From assembly GCA_023417775.1 (NCBI GenBank), contig JAEZEJ010000154.1:1-39751 (forward strand): DNA of 39,751 nucleotides, read 5' to 3'. Position 1 is the first letter of the stretch. Each line of letters opens with the position of its first letter. The notes below the pieces were generated by a model, which worked only from the letters and a program-made list of their open reading frames with translations, searched no databases and had not been told where the DNA came from. Positions 31,613 to 39,749 of the stretch are shown in pieces. Position numbers and translations under genes: made by a program. This stretch comes from Actinomycetes bacterium (GTDB taxonomy: Bacteria > Actinomycetota > Actinomycetes > Propionibacteriales > Nocardioidaceae).

Positions 31613-33289
31613 GTGTTCCAGCCCAGCTTCGACGACCTCGGCCGCCCCCTGCACGACACCACCTTCTGCATCGTCGACCTGGAGACCACCGGGGCGTCCC
31701 CGGCCAAGGGGTCCAAGATCACGGAGGTGGGGGCGGTCAAGGTGCGCGGAGGTGAGGTGCTCGGCGAGTTCCAGACCCTGGTCAATCCCGACGAGTCGAT
31801 CCCCGCCTTCATCACCGTGCTCACCGGCATCACCGACCAGATGGTCATCGACGCGCCCCGCATCGCCGAGGTGCTCCCGAGCTTCCTGGAGTTCGCCCAC
31901 GGCTGCGTGCTGGTCGCCCACAACGCCCCCTTCGACACCGGCTTCCTCAAACACGCCGCCGCGGAGCTGGAGCTGCCATGGCCGCGCTTCGAGGTGCTGG
32001 ACACCGCGGTCATCGCCCGGCGAGCGCTGCTGCGCGACGAGGTCCCCAATGTCAAGCTCGCCACCCTCGCCGCCCGGTTCTCCCAGGTGGTGCCCGATCA
32101 CCGCGCCCTCACCGATGCCCGCGCCACGGTCGACGTCCTGCACGTCCTGTTCGAACGCCTCGGTTCTCTCGGGGTCGACACCCTCGAGGAGGTCCGCGAT
32201 CTCACCGCCGCGGTCGCGCCGGCCCAGCGCCGCAGACGCCACCTCGCCGACGGCCTGCCCGATGCGCCCGGCGTGTATCTCTTCCGCGACCGCGACGACC
32301 GGGTGCTGTACGTCGGCACATCACGGTCCCTGCGCAAGCGGGTGCGCTCCTACTTCACCCGCTCGGAGTCGCGCTCGCGGATGGGCGAGATGCTCGCGAT
32401 CGCCGAGCGGGTCGACACCGTCACCTGCAGCAGCGCGCTCGAGGCCGCGGTCCGCGAGCTGCGACTGATCGATGCGCACCGGCCGCCGTACAACCGGCGC
32501 TCCAAGTTCCCCGAGCGCCAGTCCTGGATCAAGCTGACCCGCGAGCCCTGGCCACGGCTGTCGATCGTGACCCGGGTGAGCGATGACGCCGACTACATCG
32601 GCCCCTTCCGCCGCTCCGCCGCCGAGGCGGCCGTCGCCGCGCTGCACGAGACCTTCCGGGTGCGCCAGTGCACGACGCGCTTCGGCAAGGAGCCGCGTCG
32701 TTCGCCCTGCGCGCTCGCCGATCTCGGCCGCTGCCTCTCCCCCTGCGACGGCTCGATCGACGCTGCCGGGTACGCCGAGGAGGTCGAGCGGCTGCGCGAC
32801 GCACTGCGCGGGGATCGACACGCGGCGGTCGTCGATCGCCTCGACGCCAAGATGCGCGAGCTGGCCGCGGGTGAGCGGTACGAGCAGGCCGGGGTCTGGC
32901 GCGATCGGCTGACCGCCTTCCTCCGCGGGAGTCGGCGGACCCAGCGGCTGACCGCTCTCGCCGCCGTCCCGCAGCTGATCGCCGCTGCCCCGCACGCGGA
33001 CGGGTGGGAGGTCCACATCGTGCGGCACGGACGGCTGGCGGCGGCGGGCATCCTGGGCCGCCGCGCCGCCACCTGGCCCTGGATCGACGCCCTCGTGGCG
33101 GCTGCCGAGTCGGTCCCCGCGCCCACCGGCCCTGCACCCGCAGCCCTGATCGAGGAGACCGAGGCGGTGATCCGCTGGCTCGAACAGCCCGGAGTGCGGC
33201 TCATCGAGGGCACCTGGTCCTCGCCGCGCTGGAGCACCGCGCGCCACCTCGCCCGCTATGAGGTCGATCGCTCTATGCTCGCTGTGTGA
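31613..33289 (+). CDS. DEDDh exonuclease fused to a UvrC/Cho-like GIY-YIG nuclease
   Basis: Two-domain DNA repair-type protein as in M. tuberculosis Rv2191. The N-terminal DnaQ-like exonuclease has Asp22 and Glu24 (VDLETTG), AHNAPFD and the HxxxxD motif DHRALTDAR. After about residue 195 comes a GIY-YIG domain: LPDAPGVYLFRDRDDRVLYVGTS, Arg in RKRVRSYF, and Glu in ALEAAVRELRLID. A UvrC-like Cys cluster (CTTRFGKEPRRSPC, CLSPC) follows. GTG at 31613 is taken as leaderless; GTG 31589 is an in-frame alternative. The size is 558 aa. Confidence 0.9.
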   Translation: MFQPSFDDLGRPLHDTTFCIVDLETTGASPAKGSKITEVGAVKVRGGEVLGEFQTLVNPDESIPAFITVLTGITDQMVIDAPRIAEVLPSFLEFAHGCVLVAHNAPFDTGFLKHAAAELELPWPRFEVLDTAVIARRALLRDEVPNVKLATLAARFSQVVPDHRALTDARATVDVLHVLFERLGSLGVDTLEEVRDLTAAVAPAQRRRRHLADGLPDAPGVYLFRDRDDRVLYVGTSRSLRKRVRSYFTRSESRSRMGEMLAIAERVDTVTCSSALEAAVRELRLIDAHRPPYNRRSKFPERQSWIKLTREPWPRLSIVTRVSDDADYIGPFRRSAAEAAVAALHETFRVRQCTTRFGKEPRRSPCALADLGRCLSPCDGSIDAAGYAEEVERLRDALRGDRHAAVVDRLDAKMRELAAGERYEQAGVWRDRLTAFLRGSRRTQRLTALAAVPQLIAAAPHADGWEVHIVRHGRLAAAGILGRRAATWPWIDALVAAAESVPAPTGPAPAALIEETEAVIRWLEQPGVRLIEGTWSSPRWSTARHLARYEVDRSMLAV

Positions 33290-33564
33290 TCACCGCGATT
33301 GTCTTCATCGAGGCCGAGGTCTCGCAGATCTCCGAGATCGCCCAGCAGATCGCCGAGATCTCGGGCGTGAGCGAGGTCTACTCCGTGACGGGCGAGCTCG
33401 ACCTCATCGCCATGGTGCGGGTCCGCTCGCACGACGAGATCGCCCGGGTGGTGCCCGATCGCATCAACAAGGTGCCCGGTGTCCTCAGCACGCAGACGCA
33501 GATCGCCTATCGCGCGTTCAGCCGCCACGACCTCGAGGACGCCTTCTCCATCGGCCTGGACTGA
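33286..33564 (+). CDS. Stand-alone Lrp/AsnC ligand-binding (RAM) domain protein
   Basis: At 92 aa it consists only of the RAM beta-alpha-beta domain of Lrp/AsnC regulators (VSEVYSVTGELDLIAMVRVRSHDEIARVV), without a helix-turn-helix. Such proteins form oligomers that bind amino acids. GTG at 33286 overlaps the stop of the exonuclease gene as GTGA, so the two are co-translated. Whether it acts with a DNA-binding partner is unknown. Confidence 0.87.
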   Translation: MITAIVFIEAEVSQISEIAQQIAEISGVSEVYSVTGELDLIAMVRVRSHDEIARVVPDRINKVPGVLSTQTQIAYRAFSRHDLEDAFSIGLD

Positions 33565-33583
33565 CCGCAGAGTTCGCCCCAGG

Positions 33584-33777
33584 GCGGTGAGTGGCCGACC
33601 ACCGACCGGGACGACCGTGGTCGACAGCTCACCGATATCGCACCCCGCCGCCGGGCGGTGACTCATCAACCACGCACGTGCAGCAGGTGGTTGCTGACGC
33701 ACCGCGATCGTGACCCGCATGATTCGGGTGCCCGAAGAACCACCGCCTTCACCCGACCGTGGTTGACAGCTCACCAC
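33584..33777. repeat. Six 19-bp repeats in three head-to-head pairs (second locus)
   Basis: The 242-bp gap 33565-33806 between convergent genes has no ORF I can support. Units in GCGGTG...CAACCAC orientation lie at 33584-33602, 33655-33673 and (degenerate) 33725-33743. Reverse units (GTGGTTGACAGCTCACCAC type) lie at 33617-33635, 33687-33705 and 33759-33777. Pair spacing is 32-34 bp throughout. The same three-pair layout occurs at 18265-18514. Confidence 0.8.
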
Positions 33778-33806
33778 CCACCGGAGGGGGCCGAGGTCGG
33801 AGAGAG

Positions 33807-34847
33807 TCAGCCGGCGAGGCGTTGGGTGACCTGGCTCCAGCGGTCCAGGGTGGCCCGCGCGGCGCCGGAGTCGAGGGACTCGGCGGCGCGCCGCACCCCC
33901 GCTCCCAGGCGCTCGGCGAAGGTTCCCGGCTCCGCGGCGTGTGCGGCGATGCCGGCACCGGCGTTGAGCAGCACCGCATCGCGCACCGGACCGGTCTCGC
34001 CGTCGATGACGCGTCCGAAGACATCGGCGTTGAACTCCGGATCGCCTCCCCGCAGCGCATCGGGCGCCGCGAGCTCGAAGCCCAGCTCACGCGGGTCGAA
34101 GGTCTCGGCGACGATCCGCCCGTCGGGCCCGGGGAGCCACACCTGCGTGGTCGCGGAGACGGTGATCTCGTCGAGCCCGTCGTCCCCACGGAAGACGAAG
34201 GCCTCGGCCCCCCGACCCGCCATCACGCCGGCCATCAGCGGGGCCATCCGGGCGTCCGCGCAGCCGATCGCGGCCGCGGACGCGTGGGCCGGATTGGTCA
34301 ACGGCCCGAGAAAGTTGAAGATCGTGGGGATGCCCAGCTCCCGGCGCACGGGTCCGGCGAACCGCAGTGCGGGATGGAACACCGGCGCGAAGCAGAAGGT
34401 GATGCCCGCCTCGGCGTAGACATCGGCGATCCGCTCGGCCGGCAGGTCGAGGCGCACCCCGAGACGCTCGAAGACGTCCGCGGTGCCGGACTGGCTGGAC
34501 GCCGCGCGGTTGCCGTGCTTGACGACCCCGACCCCGGCTCCCGCGATGGTGACCGCCGACATGGACGAGATGTTGACGGTCTTGGCCATATCGCCGCCGG
34601 TGCCGACGATGTCGACCACCCGGTCCTCGATCCGCAGCGTCGTCGCCTCGGCGTACATCGCCGCCACGAGGCCCTCGACCTCCGCCAGCGTCTCCTGCTT
34701 CTGCCGCAGCGCCACCGCGAAGCCGGCGATCTGGGCCGCCGAGGCCTCCCCGGACAGGATCTGCCCCATCGCCCACTCGGCGGTCTCGGCGTCCAGGTCC
34801 GTACCCCCGACGAGCGAGGTCAGCACCTGGGGCCAGGTGTGGCTCAT
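33807..34847 (-). CDS. trpD: Anthranilate phosphoribosyltransferase TrpD
   Basis: Transfers phosphoribose from PRPP to anthranilate in tryptophan synthesis. Motifs: VDIVGTGGDMAKTVNIS (GTGGD at residues 82-86), VVKHGNRAASS (residues 109-117) and FNFLGPLTNPA. At 346 aa it is typical. The ATG start overlaps the stop of the receiver-like gene as ATGA. It lies away from other trp genes, next to ctaE, as in mycobacteria. Confidence 0.95.
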   Translation of the reverse strand: MSHTWPQVLTSLVGGTDLDAETAEWAMGQILSGEASAAQIAGFAVALRQKQETLAEVEGLVAAMYAEATTLRIEDRVVDIVGTGGDMAKTVNISSMSAVTIAGAGVGVVKHGNRAASSQSGTADVFERLGVRLDLPAERIADVYAEAGITFCFAPVFHPALRFAGPVRRELGIPTIFNFLGPLTNPAHASAAAIGCADARMAPLMAGVMAGRGAEAFVFRGDDGLDEITVSATTQVWLPGPDGRIVAETFDPRELGFELAAPDALRGGDPEFNADVFGRVIDGETGPVRDAVLLNAGAGIAAHAAEPGTFAERLGAGVRRAAESLDSGAARATLDRWSQVTQRLAG

Positions 34848-35251
34848 CGGGGAGCGGTGGCGAGACCGCGGGCGACCTCGCAGAAGACATCGGCCATCCG
34901 CAGCGGGTCGATCGGCTGCGGTACGGCCGCCTCGGCCCGCGACCAGGTGGCCAGCCAGGCGTCCTGCTCGCGAGCGGTCAGCACGATGATCGGCGGGGCG
35001 TGGAAGACCTCGTCCTTGATCTGCCGGGCGATGCCCATGCCCCCGACCGGGACCGATTCGCCGTCGAGGATGACGACATCGATACCGCCTTCGTCGAGTC
35101 GCTGGAGCACCACCGGCTCGGTGGCCACCTCGACGAACTCGACCCTCGGCAGGTCGGGGTGCGGACGCTCCCCGATGGCGGTTTTCACCGCCATCCGAAC
35201 GTCGCGATCATCGCTGTACATGAGGACCCGCAGGGTGTCGTGACCGGTCAC
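34844..35251 (-). CDS. Degenerate response-regulator receiver-like protein
   Basis: 135 aa with a CheY-like fold: LRVLMYSDDRDVRMAV, then IDVVILDGESVPVGGMGIARQI with a possible phospho-acceptor Asp, and IIVLTAREQDAWLAT. The conserved Lys of active receivers is replaced (AVPQPIDP where KP is usual), so phosphorylation is doubtful. There is no output domain. GTG at 35251 follows TACGAT by six bases; ATG 35266 would add five residues. It overlaps trpD and is divergent from ctaE, so regulation of either is possible but unproven. Confidence 0.75.
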   Translation of the reverse strand: MTGHDTLRVLMYSDDRDVRMAVKTAIGERPHPDLPRVEFVEVATEPVVLQRLDEGGIDVVILDGESVPVGGMGIARQIKDEVFHAPPIIVLTAREQDAWLATWSRAEAAVPQPIDPLRMADVFCEVARGLATAPR

Positions 35252-35275
35252 AATCGAATCGTACATAATGAGAGC
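35240..35275. promoter_or_regulatory. Compact divergent promoter of the receiver-like gene and ctaE
   Basis: Only 24 bp separate the start codons. The minus-strand -10 TACGAT (35263-35258) is six bases from GTG 35251. The plus-strand -10 CATAAT (35264-35269) is six bases from GTG 35276. A perfect 12-bp palindrome, GTGACCGGTCAC (35240-35251), ends on the minus-strand start codon and could be an operator in the ctaE -35 region. Confidence 0.45.
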
Positions 35276-35914
35276 GTGGCGACTACTTCTGCGATCCCCG
35301 CGTCCCGGCTCCACGGCGTCGAAGGGCGACCGTCGTATGTGACGGTCGGCACCATCGTCTGGCTCTCCAGCGAGCTGATGTTCTTCGCGGCGCTGTTCGC
35401 TGCGTACTTCACCGTGCGCAGCGCGGCCCCGGAGCTGTGGGCGCAGGAGACCGCGCTCCTCAACCTGCAGTTCGCGAGTGCCAACACCACGATCCTGGTG
35501 CTGTCCTCGTTCACCTGCCAGTTCGGCGTGTTCGCCGCGGTCCGCGGCCGCGCCGGCCGCGAGGGCTCCCTGCTGCAGATCGGCAAGTGGGGCATGCGCG
35601 AGTGGTTCATCCTCAGCTACATCATGGGGGCGATCTTCATCGGCGGCCAGGCCTTCGAGTACGCCGAGCTCGTCGAGCACGGCGTGACCATCCAGAGCTC
35701 GGCCTACGGCAGCCTCTTCTACCTGGCGACCGGCTTCCACGGCATCCACGTCATCGGCGGGCTGCTGGCCTTCCTGCTGGTCATCGGGCGCACCTATGTG
35801 GCGCGCAAGTTCACCCACGAGCAAGCCGTCTCGGCGGTCGTCGTGTCGTACTACTGGCACTTCGTCGATGTCGTCTGGGTCGCGCTGTTCGCGGCCATCT
35901 ACCTGATCCAGTGA
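35276..35914 (+). CDS. ctaE: Cytochrome c oxidase subunit III (aa3-type)
   Basis: Membrane subunit of the aa3 oxidase that receives electrons from the bc1 complex. It has five or six hydrophobic helices; GTIVWLSSELMFFAALFAAYF, YGSLFYLATGFHGIHVIGG and VVVSYYWHFVDVVWVALFAAIYLIQ are subunit III hallmarks (the Glu in SSELMFF and the WHFVD motif). GTG at 35276 (VATTSAIP) gives 212 aa and is probably leaderless. It directly precedes qcrCAB, as in other actinobacteria where these enzymes form a supercomplex. Confidence 0.94.
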   Translation: MATTSAIPASRLHGVEGRPSYVTVGTIVWLSSELMFFAALFAAYFTVRSAAPELWAQETALLNLQFASANTTILVLSSFTCQFGVFAAVRGRAGREGSLLQIGKWGMREWFILSYIMGAIFIGGQAFEYAELVEHGVTIQSSAYGSLFYLATGFHGIHVIGGLLAFLLVIGRTYVARKFTHEQAVSAVVVSYYWHFVDVVWVALFAAIYLIQ

Positions 35915-35930
35915 GCAAGGCTCACCTAAG
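35915..35930. promoter_or_regulatory. Possible DtxR/IdeR-like box before qcrC
   Basis: Read on the minus strand, CTTAGGTGAGCCTTGC resembles one and a half arms of the IdeR consensus (TTAGGTTAGSCTAACCTAA), matching at about 11 of 15 positions. It sits right after ctaE, about 62 bp before the qcrC start. The rest of this 77-bp gap holds a weak -10 candidate (TACGCT) and the Shine-Dalgarno. The match is weak and could be chance. Confidence 0.25.
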
Positions 35931-35991
35931 CGTCACATCCCCGCGTTATCACCGATACGCTGACGAAAATCGTTGAGGAATGAGGTTCTCG

Positions 35992-36831
35992 GTGCGCACA
36001 TTGTCGACCAGACGCCGCCACCCCCTGGCCGGCCTGTTAGTTCTCGCGGTGGGCCTGCTCATCACGGGAGGCCTGTATGCCGCGGTGGCCCCCAAGGCGG
36101 CGACGGCCGAGACCTCCTCGATCGATGACATCGAGGCGGGACGACAGCTGTTCCTCGTCGGCTGCGCGAGCTGCCACGGCGTCAACGCCCAGGGCATCGT
36201 GACCGAGGGCACCGATGACGAGCCGGGCAACTACGGTCCCTCGCTGATCGGCGTCGGGGCTGCATCGGTCGACTTCCAGATGGGCACCGGCCGGATGCCG
36301 ATGGCGCAGACCGCACCGCAGGCCCCTCGCAAGAAGATCGAGTACTCCGAGGACGAGATCTCGCAGGTGGCGGCCTATGTCGCCTCGCTCGCCCCGGGAC
36401 CGCAGATCCCCGATGAGCGCTATCTGGACTACGAGAGCCTCTCCGATGAGGAGATCGCCCAGGGCGGAGAGTTCTTCCGCACCAACTGCACCGCATGCCA
36501 CAACTCGGTGGGCGCCGGAGGCGCGCTGCCGAACGGCCGCTATGCCCCGACCCTGCACGGTGTCGAGGCCAAGCACATCTACGAGGCCATGCAGACCGGC
36601 CCCCAGCAGATGCCCGTCTTCTCCGACGATGTCATCACCCCCGAGGAGAAGCGCGCGGTCATCGGCTACGTCAAGGCGATGAGCAGCGAGCCCGACTACG
36701 GCGGATTCAGCGGCGGCAACTTCGGCCCCGTGAGCGACGGCGTGTTCGTCTGGGTCATCGGCATCGGCGGCCTGATCGGCTTCGCCACCTGGATCGGCTG
36801 GCACGGCACGAGAACGAAGAAGAAGGCATGA
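35992..36831 (+). CDS. qcrC: Cytochrome bc1 complex diheme cytochrome c subunit QcrC
   Basis: Carries electrons from the Rieske protein to the aa3 oxidase without a separate cytochrome c, as in actinobacteria. Two heme c sites, CASCH (Cys58-His62) and CTACH (Cys166-His170), lie outside the membrane. There is an N-terminal signal-anchor helix and a C-terminal membrane helix (GVFVWVIGIGGLIGFATWIGW). I prefer GTG 35992 because GAGG lies six bases before it; for ATG 35980 the GAGGA is directly adjacent, which is too close. The size is 279 aa. Confidence 0.93.
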   Translation: MRTLSTRRRHPLAGLLVLAVGLLITGGLYAAVAPKAATAETSSIDDIEAGRQLFLVGCASCHGVNAQGIVTEGTDDEPGNYGPSLIGVGAASVDFQMGTGRMPMAQTAPQAPRKKIEYSEDEISQVAAYVASLAPGPQIPDERYLDYESLSDEEIAQGGEFFRTNCTACHNSVGAGGALPNGRYAPTLHGVEAKHIYEAMQTGPQQMPVFSDDVITPEEKRAVIGYVKAMSSEPDYGGFSGGNFGPVSDGVFVWVIGIGGLIGFATWIGWHGTRTKKKA

Positions 36832-36911
36832 ACGAGCGAAGCGAGAGAACGATGAGGCACCTCATGCCGGCACCGGCATATCCTGTCTTCTCCTCGGCGG
36901 TGGCGGCATGA
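36828..36911 (+). CDS. 27-codon ORF bridging qcrC and qcrA
   Basis: Its ATG overlaps the qcrC stop (ATGA) and its TGA overlaps the qcrA ATG, so it fills the 76-bp gap exactly. It begins MNERSERTMRHLMPAPAY and ends SSAVAA. The second half resembles the mini-ORF before ftsW. Two tandem palindromes lie inside (around 36851-36864 and 36863-36878). It may be a coupling leader rather than a functional peptide; no Shine-Dalgarno is evident for qcrA itself. Confidence 0.5.
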   Translation: MNERSERTMRHLMPAPAYPVFSSAVAA

Positions 36912-37978
36912 GCAGCGATATCGAACAGCGCACCCCCGCCGGCGATCCGATCGCCGACCCGGGCCTGCCGGCGCACCAGTACCGTCCGCAGGACGTCGAC
37001 CCGGTGCAAGAGAAGCGCACGGAGCGTCAGATCGCCGGGATGTTCGGCATCGCGACACTGCTGCTGATCGGCTTCTGCGTCGCCTACTTCACGATCGGCC
37101 AGGACGAGCTGATCGTCATCCCCGGCACCAACTGGTCCGCTCTCAACTTCACGCTCGGCATCACCCTGGCCGGCGCCCTGCTGCTCATCGGCATCGGCAT
37201 CATCCAGTGGGCCAAGAAGCTCATGGGCGATCACGAGATGATCGAGATGCGCCACCCGGCGGCCTCCTCGGTCGAGGACCGCACCGCGACGATGACCGCC
37301 GTGAACGACGGCGTCGAGGAGTCCGGTATCGGACGCCGCCCGCTGATCCGCAACAGCCTGCTCGGCGCCCTCGGCGCGATGGGGCTGCCCGCGATCGTCA
37401 TGCTCCGCGACATGGGTCCGCTGCCCGGCGACACCCTCGCCCACACCGTGTGGGAGGCGGGCATGCGCGTCGTCAACGATGTCTCCGGCCAGCCGCTGCG
37501 ACCCGCCGATATCGAGGTCGGTCAGCTGGTCAACGGCCAGCCGGCGATCTTCTATGAGACCGATGACGAGGGCCATGCCGTCATGCATGGTCACGATGTC
37601 CTCAATGCCAAGGCCAAGGCGGCCGTCATCCTGGTGCGCATGCGCCCGGAGGACATCACTCCCGCCGAGGGTCGCGAGAACTGGGGCATCGACGGCATCC
37701 TGTGCTACTCCAAGATCTGCACCCACGTCGGCTGTCCGATCAGCCTGTGGGAACAGCAGACCCATCACCTGCTGTGCCCCTGCCACCAGTCGACCTTCGA
37801 CCTCGCCGACAACGGCAAGGTCGTGTTCGGCCCGGCATACCGGCCGCTCCCCCAGCTCCCCCTGGCGGTGGACAACGAGGGCTATCTGATCGCGGTGAGC
37901 GACTTCCCCGAGATCGTGGGCCCCTCGTACTCCTTCCTCGATCGGGACCAGAAGCGGCTTGACGAGGAGAACGCATGA
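36908..37978 (+). CDS. qcrA: Cytochrome bc1 complex Rieske iron-sulfur subunit QcrA
   Basis: Takes an electron from quinol and passes it to QcrC. It has the actinobacterial layout with three membrane helices in the first 190 residues (GMFGIATLLLIGFCVAYF, LNFTLGITLAGALLLIGIGI, and one after RRPLIRNSLLGALGAMGLP). The Rieske cluster ligands are in CTHVGC (Cys271, His273) and CPCHQSTF (Cys290 or nearby Cys292, His293). The stop overlaps the qcrB ATG as ATGA. The size is 356 aa. Confidence 0.95.
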   Translation: MSSDIEQRTPAGDPIADPGLPAHQYRPQDVDPVQEKRTERQIAGMFGIATLLLIGFCVAYFTIGQDELIVIPGTNWSALNFTLGITLAGALLLIGIGIIQWAKKLMGDHEMIEMRHPAASSVEDRTATMTAVNDGVEESGIGRRPLIRNSLLGALGAMGLPAIVMLRDMGPLPGDTLAHTVWEAGMRVVNDVSGQPLRPADIEVGQLVNGQPAIFYETDDEGHAVMHGHDVLNAKAKAAVILVRMRPEDITPAEGRENWGIDGILCYSKICTHVGCPISLWEQQTHHLLCPCHQSTFDLADNGKVVFGPAYRPLPQLPLAVDNEGYLIAVSDFPEIVGPSYSFLDRDQKRLDEENA

Positions 37979-39678
37979 CCTCCACCTATACGCCCGTCGA
38001 GGACACCAAGACGGGCAAGAAGCTCGCCGGACCGGTCGGCTGGCTCGACGAGCGTCTCGGCCTCGCCGCCCTGGGCAAGAAGAACCTGCGCAAGGTCTTC
38101 CCCGAGCACTGGTCGTTCATGCTCGGCGAGATCGCACTGTGGTCCTTCGTGGTCCTGCTCATCACGGGTGTCTTCCTGACCCTGTGGTTCGACCCGAGCA
38201 TGGCCGAGACCGTCTACACGGGCTCCTATCGCCCGCTGAACGGCGTCGAGATGTCCGTCGCCTACGCCTCGGCCCTCGACATCAGCTTCGACGTCCGCGG
38301 TGGCCTGCTGTTGCGCCAGATGCATCACTGGGCCGCCCACCTGTTCATCGCGGCGATGATGATCCACATGCTGCGCGTCTTCTTCACCGGCGCGTACCGC
38401 AAGCCGCGTGAGATCAACTGGCTCATCGGCCTGGGCCTGCTGACCCTCGGCATCCTCGCCGGCTTCAGCGGCTACTCGCTGCCCGATGACCTGCTCTCGG
38501 GTACCGGCCTGCGGATCGCCGACGGCATGATCAAGTCGATCCCGCTGGTGGGCACCCACGTCTCGTTCTTCCTCTTCGGGGGCGAGTTCCCGGGCGATCA
38601 GATCATCCCGCGCCTCTACATGGCGCACATCCTGCTGATCCCCGCGTTGCTCCTGGGGCTCATCGCGGCGCACATGCTGCTGCTCGTCTACCACAAGCAC
38701 ACGCAGTTCCCCGGCGCCGGACGCACCAACGAGAATGTCGTGGGTTACCCGATGCTCCCGGTGTACGCGGCCAAGGCCGGTGGCTTCTTCTTCATCGTGT
38801 TCGGTGTCATCGCCTTCCTGGCGGCGACCTTCACGGTCAACGGCATCTGGATCTACGGGCCGTACAACCCGGCCGAGGTGACCGCCGGTTCGCAGCCGGA
38901 CTGGTACATGGGCTTCGCGGAGGGTGCACTGCGTATCTTCCCGCCGCTGGAGTTCGACATCTTCGGCAGCACCTGGCCGCTGAGCGTGCTGATCCCGGGC
39001 CTCGGCGCCCTGGGCATCCTATTCACGCTGCTGGGCGCCTGGCCCTTCGTCGAGCGCTGGATCACCGGCGACGATCGCGAGCATCACCTGCTGGACCGTC
39101 CGCGCAACGCGCCGACGCGTACGGCACTGGGCGTCGCGGGCATGACGGCCTTCGGTCTGCTCTGGATCGGTGGCGGCAATGATGTCATCGCCTTGCGCTT
39201 CGGCCTGGATCTGAACTCGATCACCTACTTCCTGCGGGTGATGTTCTTCCTCGGACCGATCATCGCCTTCATCGTGACGCGGCGGATCTGCATCAGCCTG
39301 CAGCGCAAGGATCATGAGGTCCTGACGCACGGCTTCGAGACCGGTGTCATCGACCGCTCGCCCGATGGCGGGTACTCGGAGCGTCACGCCCCGCTGGCGC
39401 TGGACAAGCAGTACACGCTCACCAGCTCGAAGGCCGCGACGGTGGCCCTCGAGGCTCCCGAGCTCGTCGACGAGAACGGGGTCGCCGCGCCGAACGGCCG
39501 CAAGGCCAAGCTGCGCGCCCGGTTGCGTCGCTGGTACTACGCCGGCGCCTTCGACAGGCCGACCGTCGAGGAGATGCAGCACGCCGAGGAGCATCTGCGC
39601 GATGCCGATCAGCATCCGGTCGACCTGGGCGAGGACTTCCAGGGCGTCTCGGAGACCGGCGTCCCGCGGGTCCACTGA
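37975..39678 (+). CDS. qcrB: Cytochrome bc1 complex cytochrome b subunit QcrB
   Basis: Polytopic quinol-oxidising subunit with two b hemes and the target site of bc1 inhibitors in mycobacteria. The heme-ligand helices are LLLRQMHHWAAHLFIAAMMIHMLRVF and the later LLGLIAAHMLLLVYHKHTQF. The quinol-site motif is PDWYMG, a PEWY variant usual in actinobacteria. Eight or nine membrane helices are followed by a charged C-terminal tail of about 120 residues ending GVSETGVPRVH. ATG at 37975 overlaps the qcrA stop. The size is 567 aa. Confidence 0.95.
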   Translation: MTSTYTPVEDTKTGKKLAGPVGWLDERLGLAALGKKNLRKVFPEHWSFMLGEIALWSFVVLLITGVFLTLWFDPSMAETVYTGSYRPLNGVEMSVAYASALDISFDVRGGLLLRQMHHWAAHLFIAAMMIHMLRVFFTGAYRKPREINWLIGLGLLTLGILAGFSGYSLPDDLLSGTGLRIADGMIKSIPLVGTHVSFFLFGGEFPGDQIIPRLYMAHILLIPALLLGLIAAHMLLLVYHKHTQFPGAGRTNENVVGYPMLPVYAAKAGGFFFIVFGVIAFLAATFTVNGIWIYGPYNPAEVTAGSQPDWYMGFAEGALRIFPPLEFDIFGSTWPLSVLIPGLGALGILFTLLGAWPFVERWITGDDREHHLLDRPRNAPTRTALGVAGMTAFGLLWIGGGNDVIALRFGLDLNSITYFLRVMFFLGPIIAFIVTRRICISLQRKDHEVLTHGFETGVIDRSPDGGYSERHAPLALDKQYTLTSSKAATVALEAPELVDENGVAAPNGRKAKLRARLRRWYYAGAFDRPTVEEMQHAEEHLRDADQHPVDLGEDFQGVSETGVPRVH

Positions 39679-39700
39679 CCGCCGGCACGACACAGCACGA

Positions 39701-39749
39701 GGGGCGCCCCCCCCACCGCGGCGGCGGCCACCGCGGGCTCGCGCGCCCC
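39701..39749 (+). terminator. Possible terminator stem after qcrB
   Basis: GGGGCGC (39701-39707) pairs with GCGCCCC (39743-39749) around a GC-rich region that can fold further (CCGCGG repeats). The window ends two bases later, so a T-tract cannot be seen. Confidence 0.35.
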
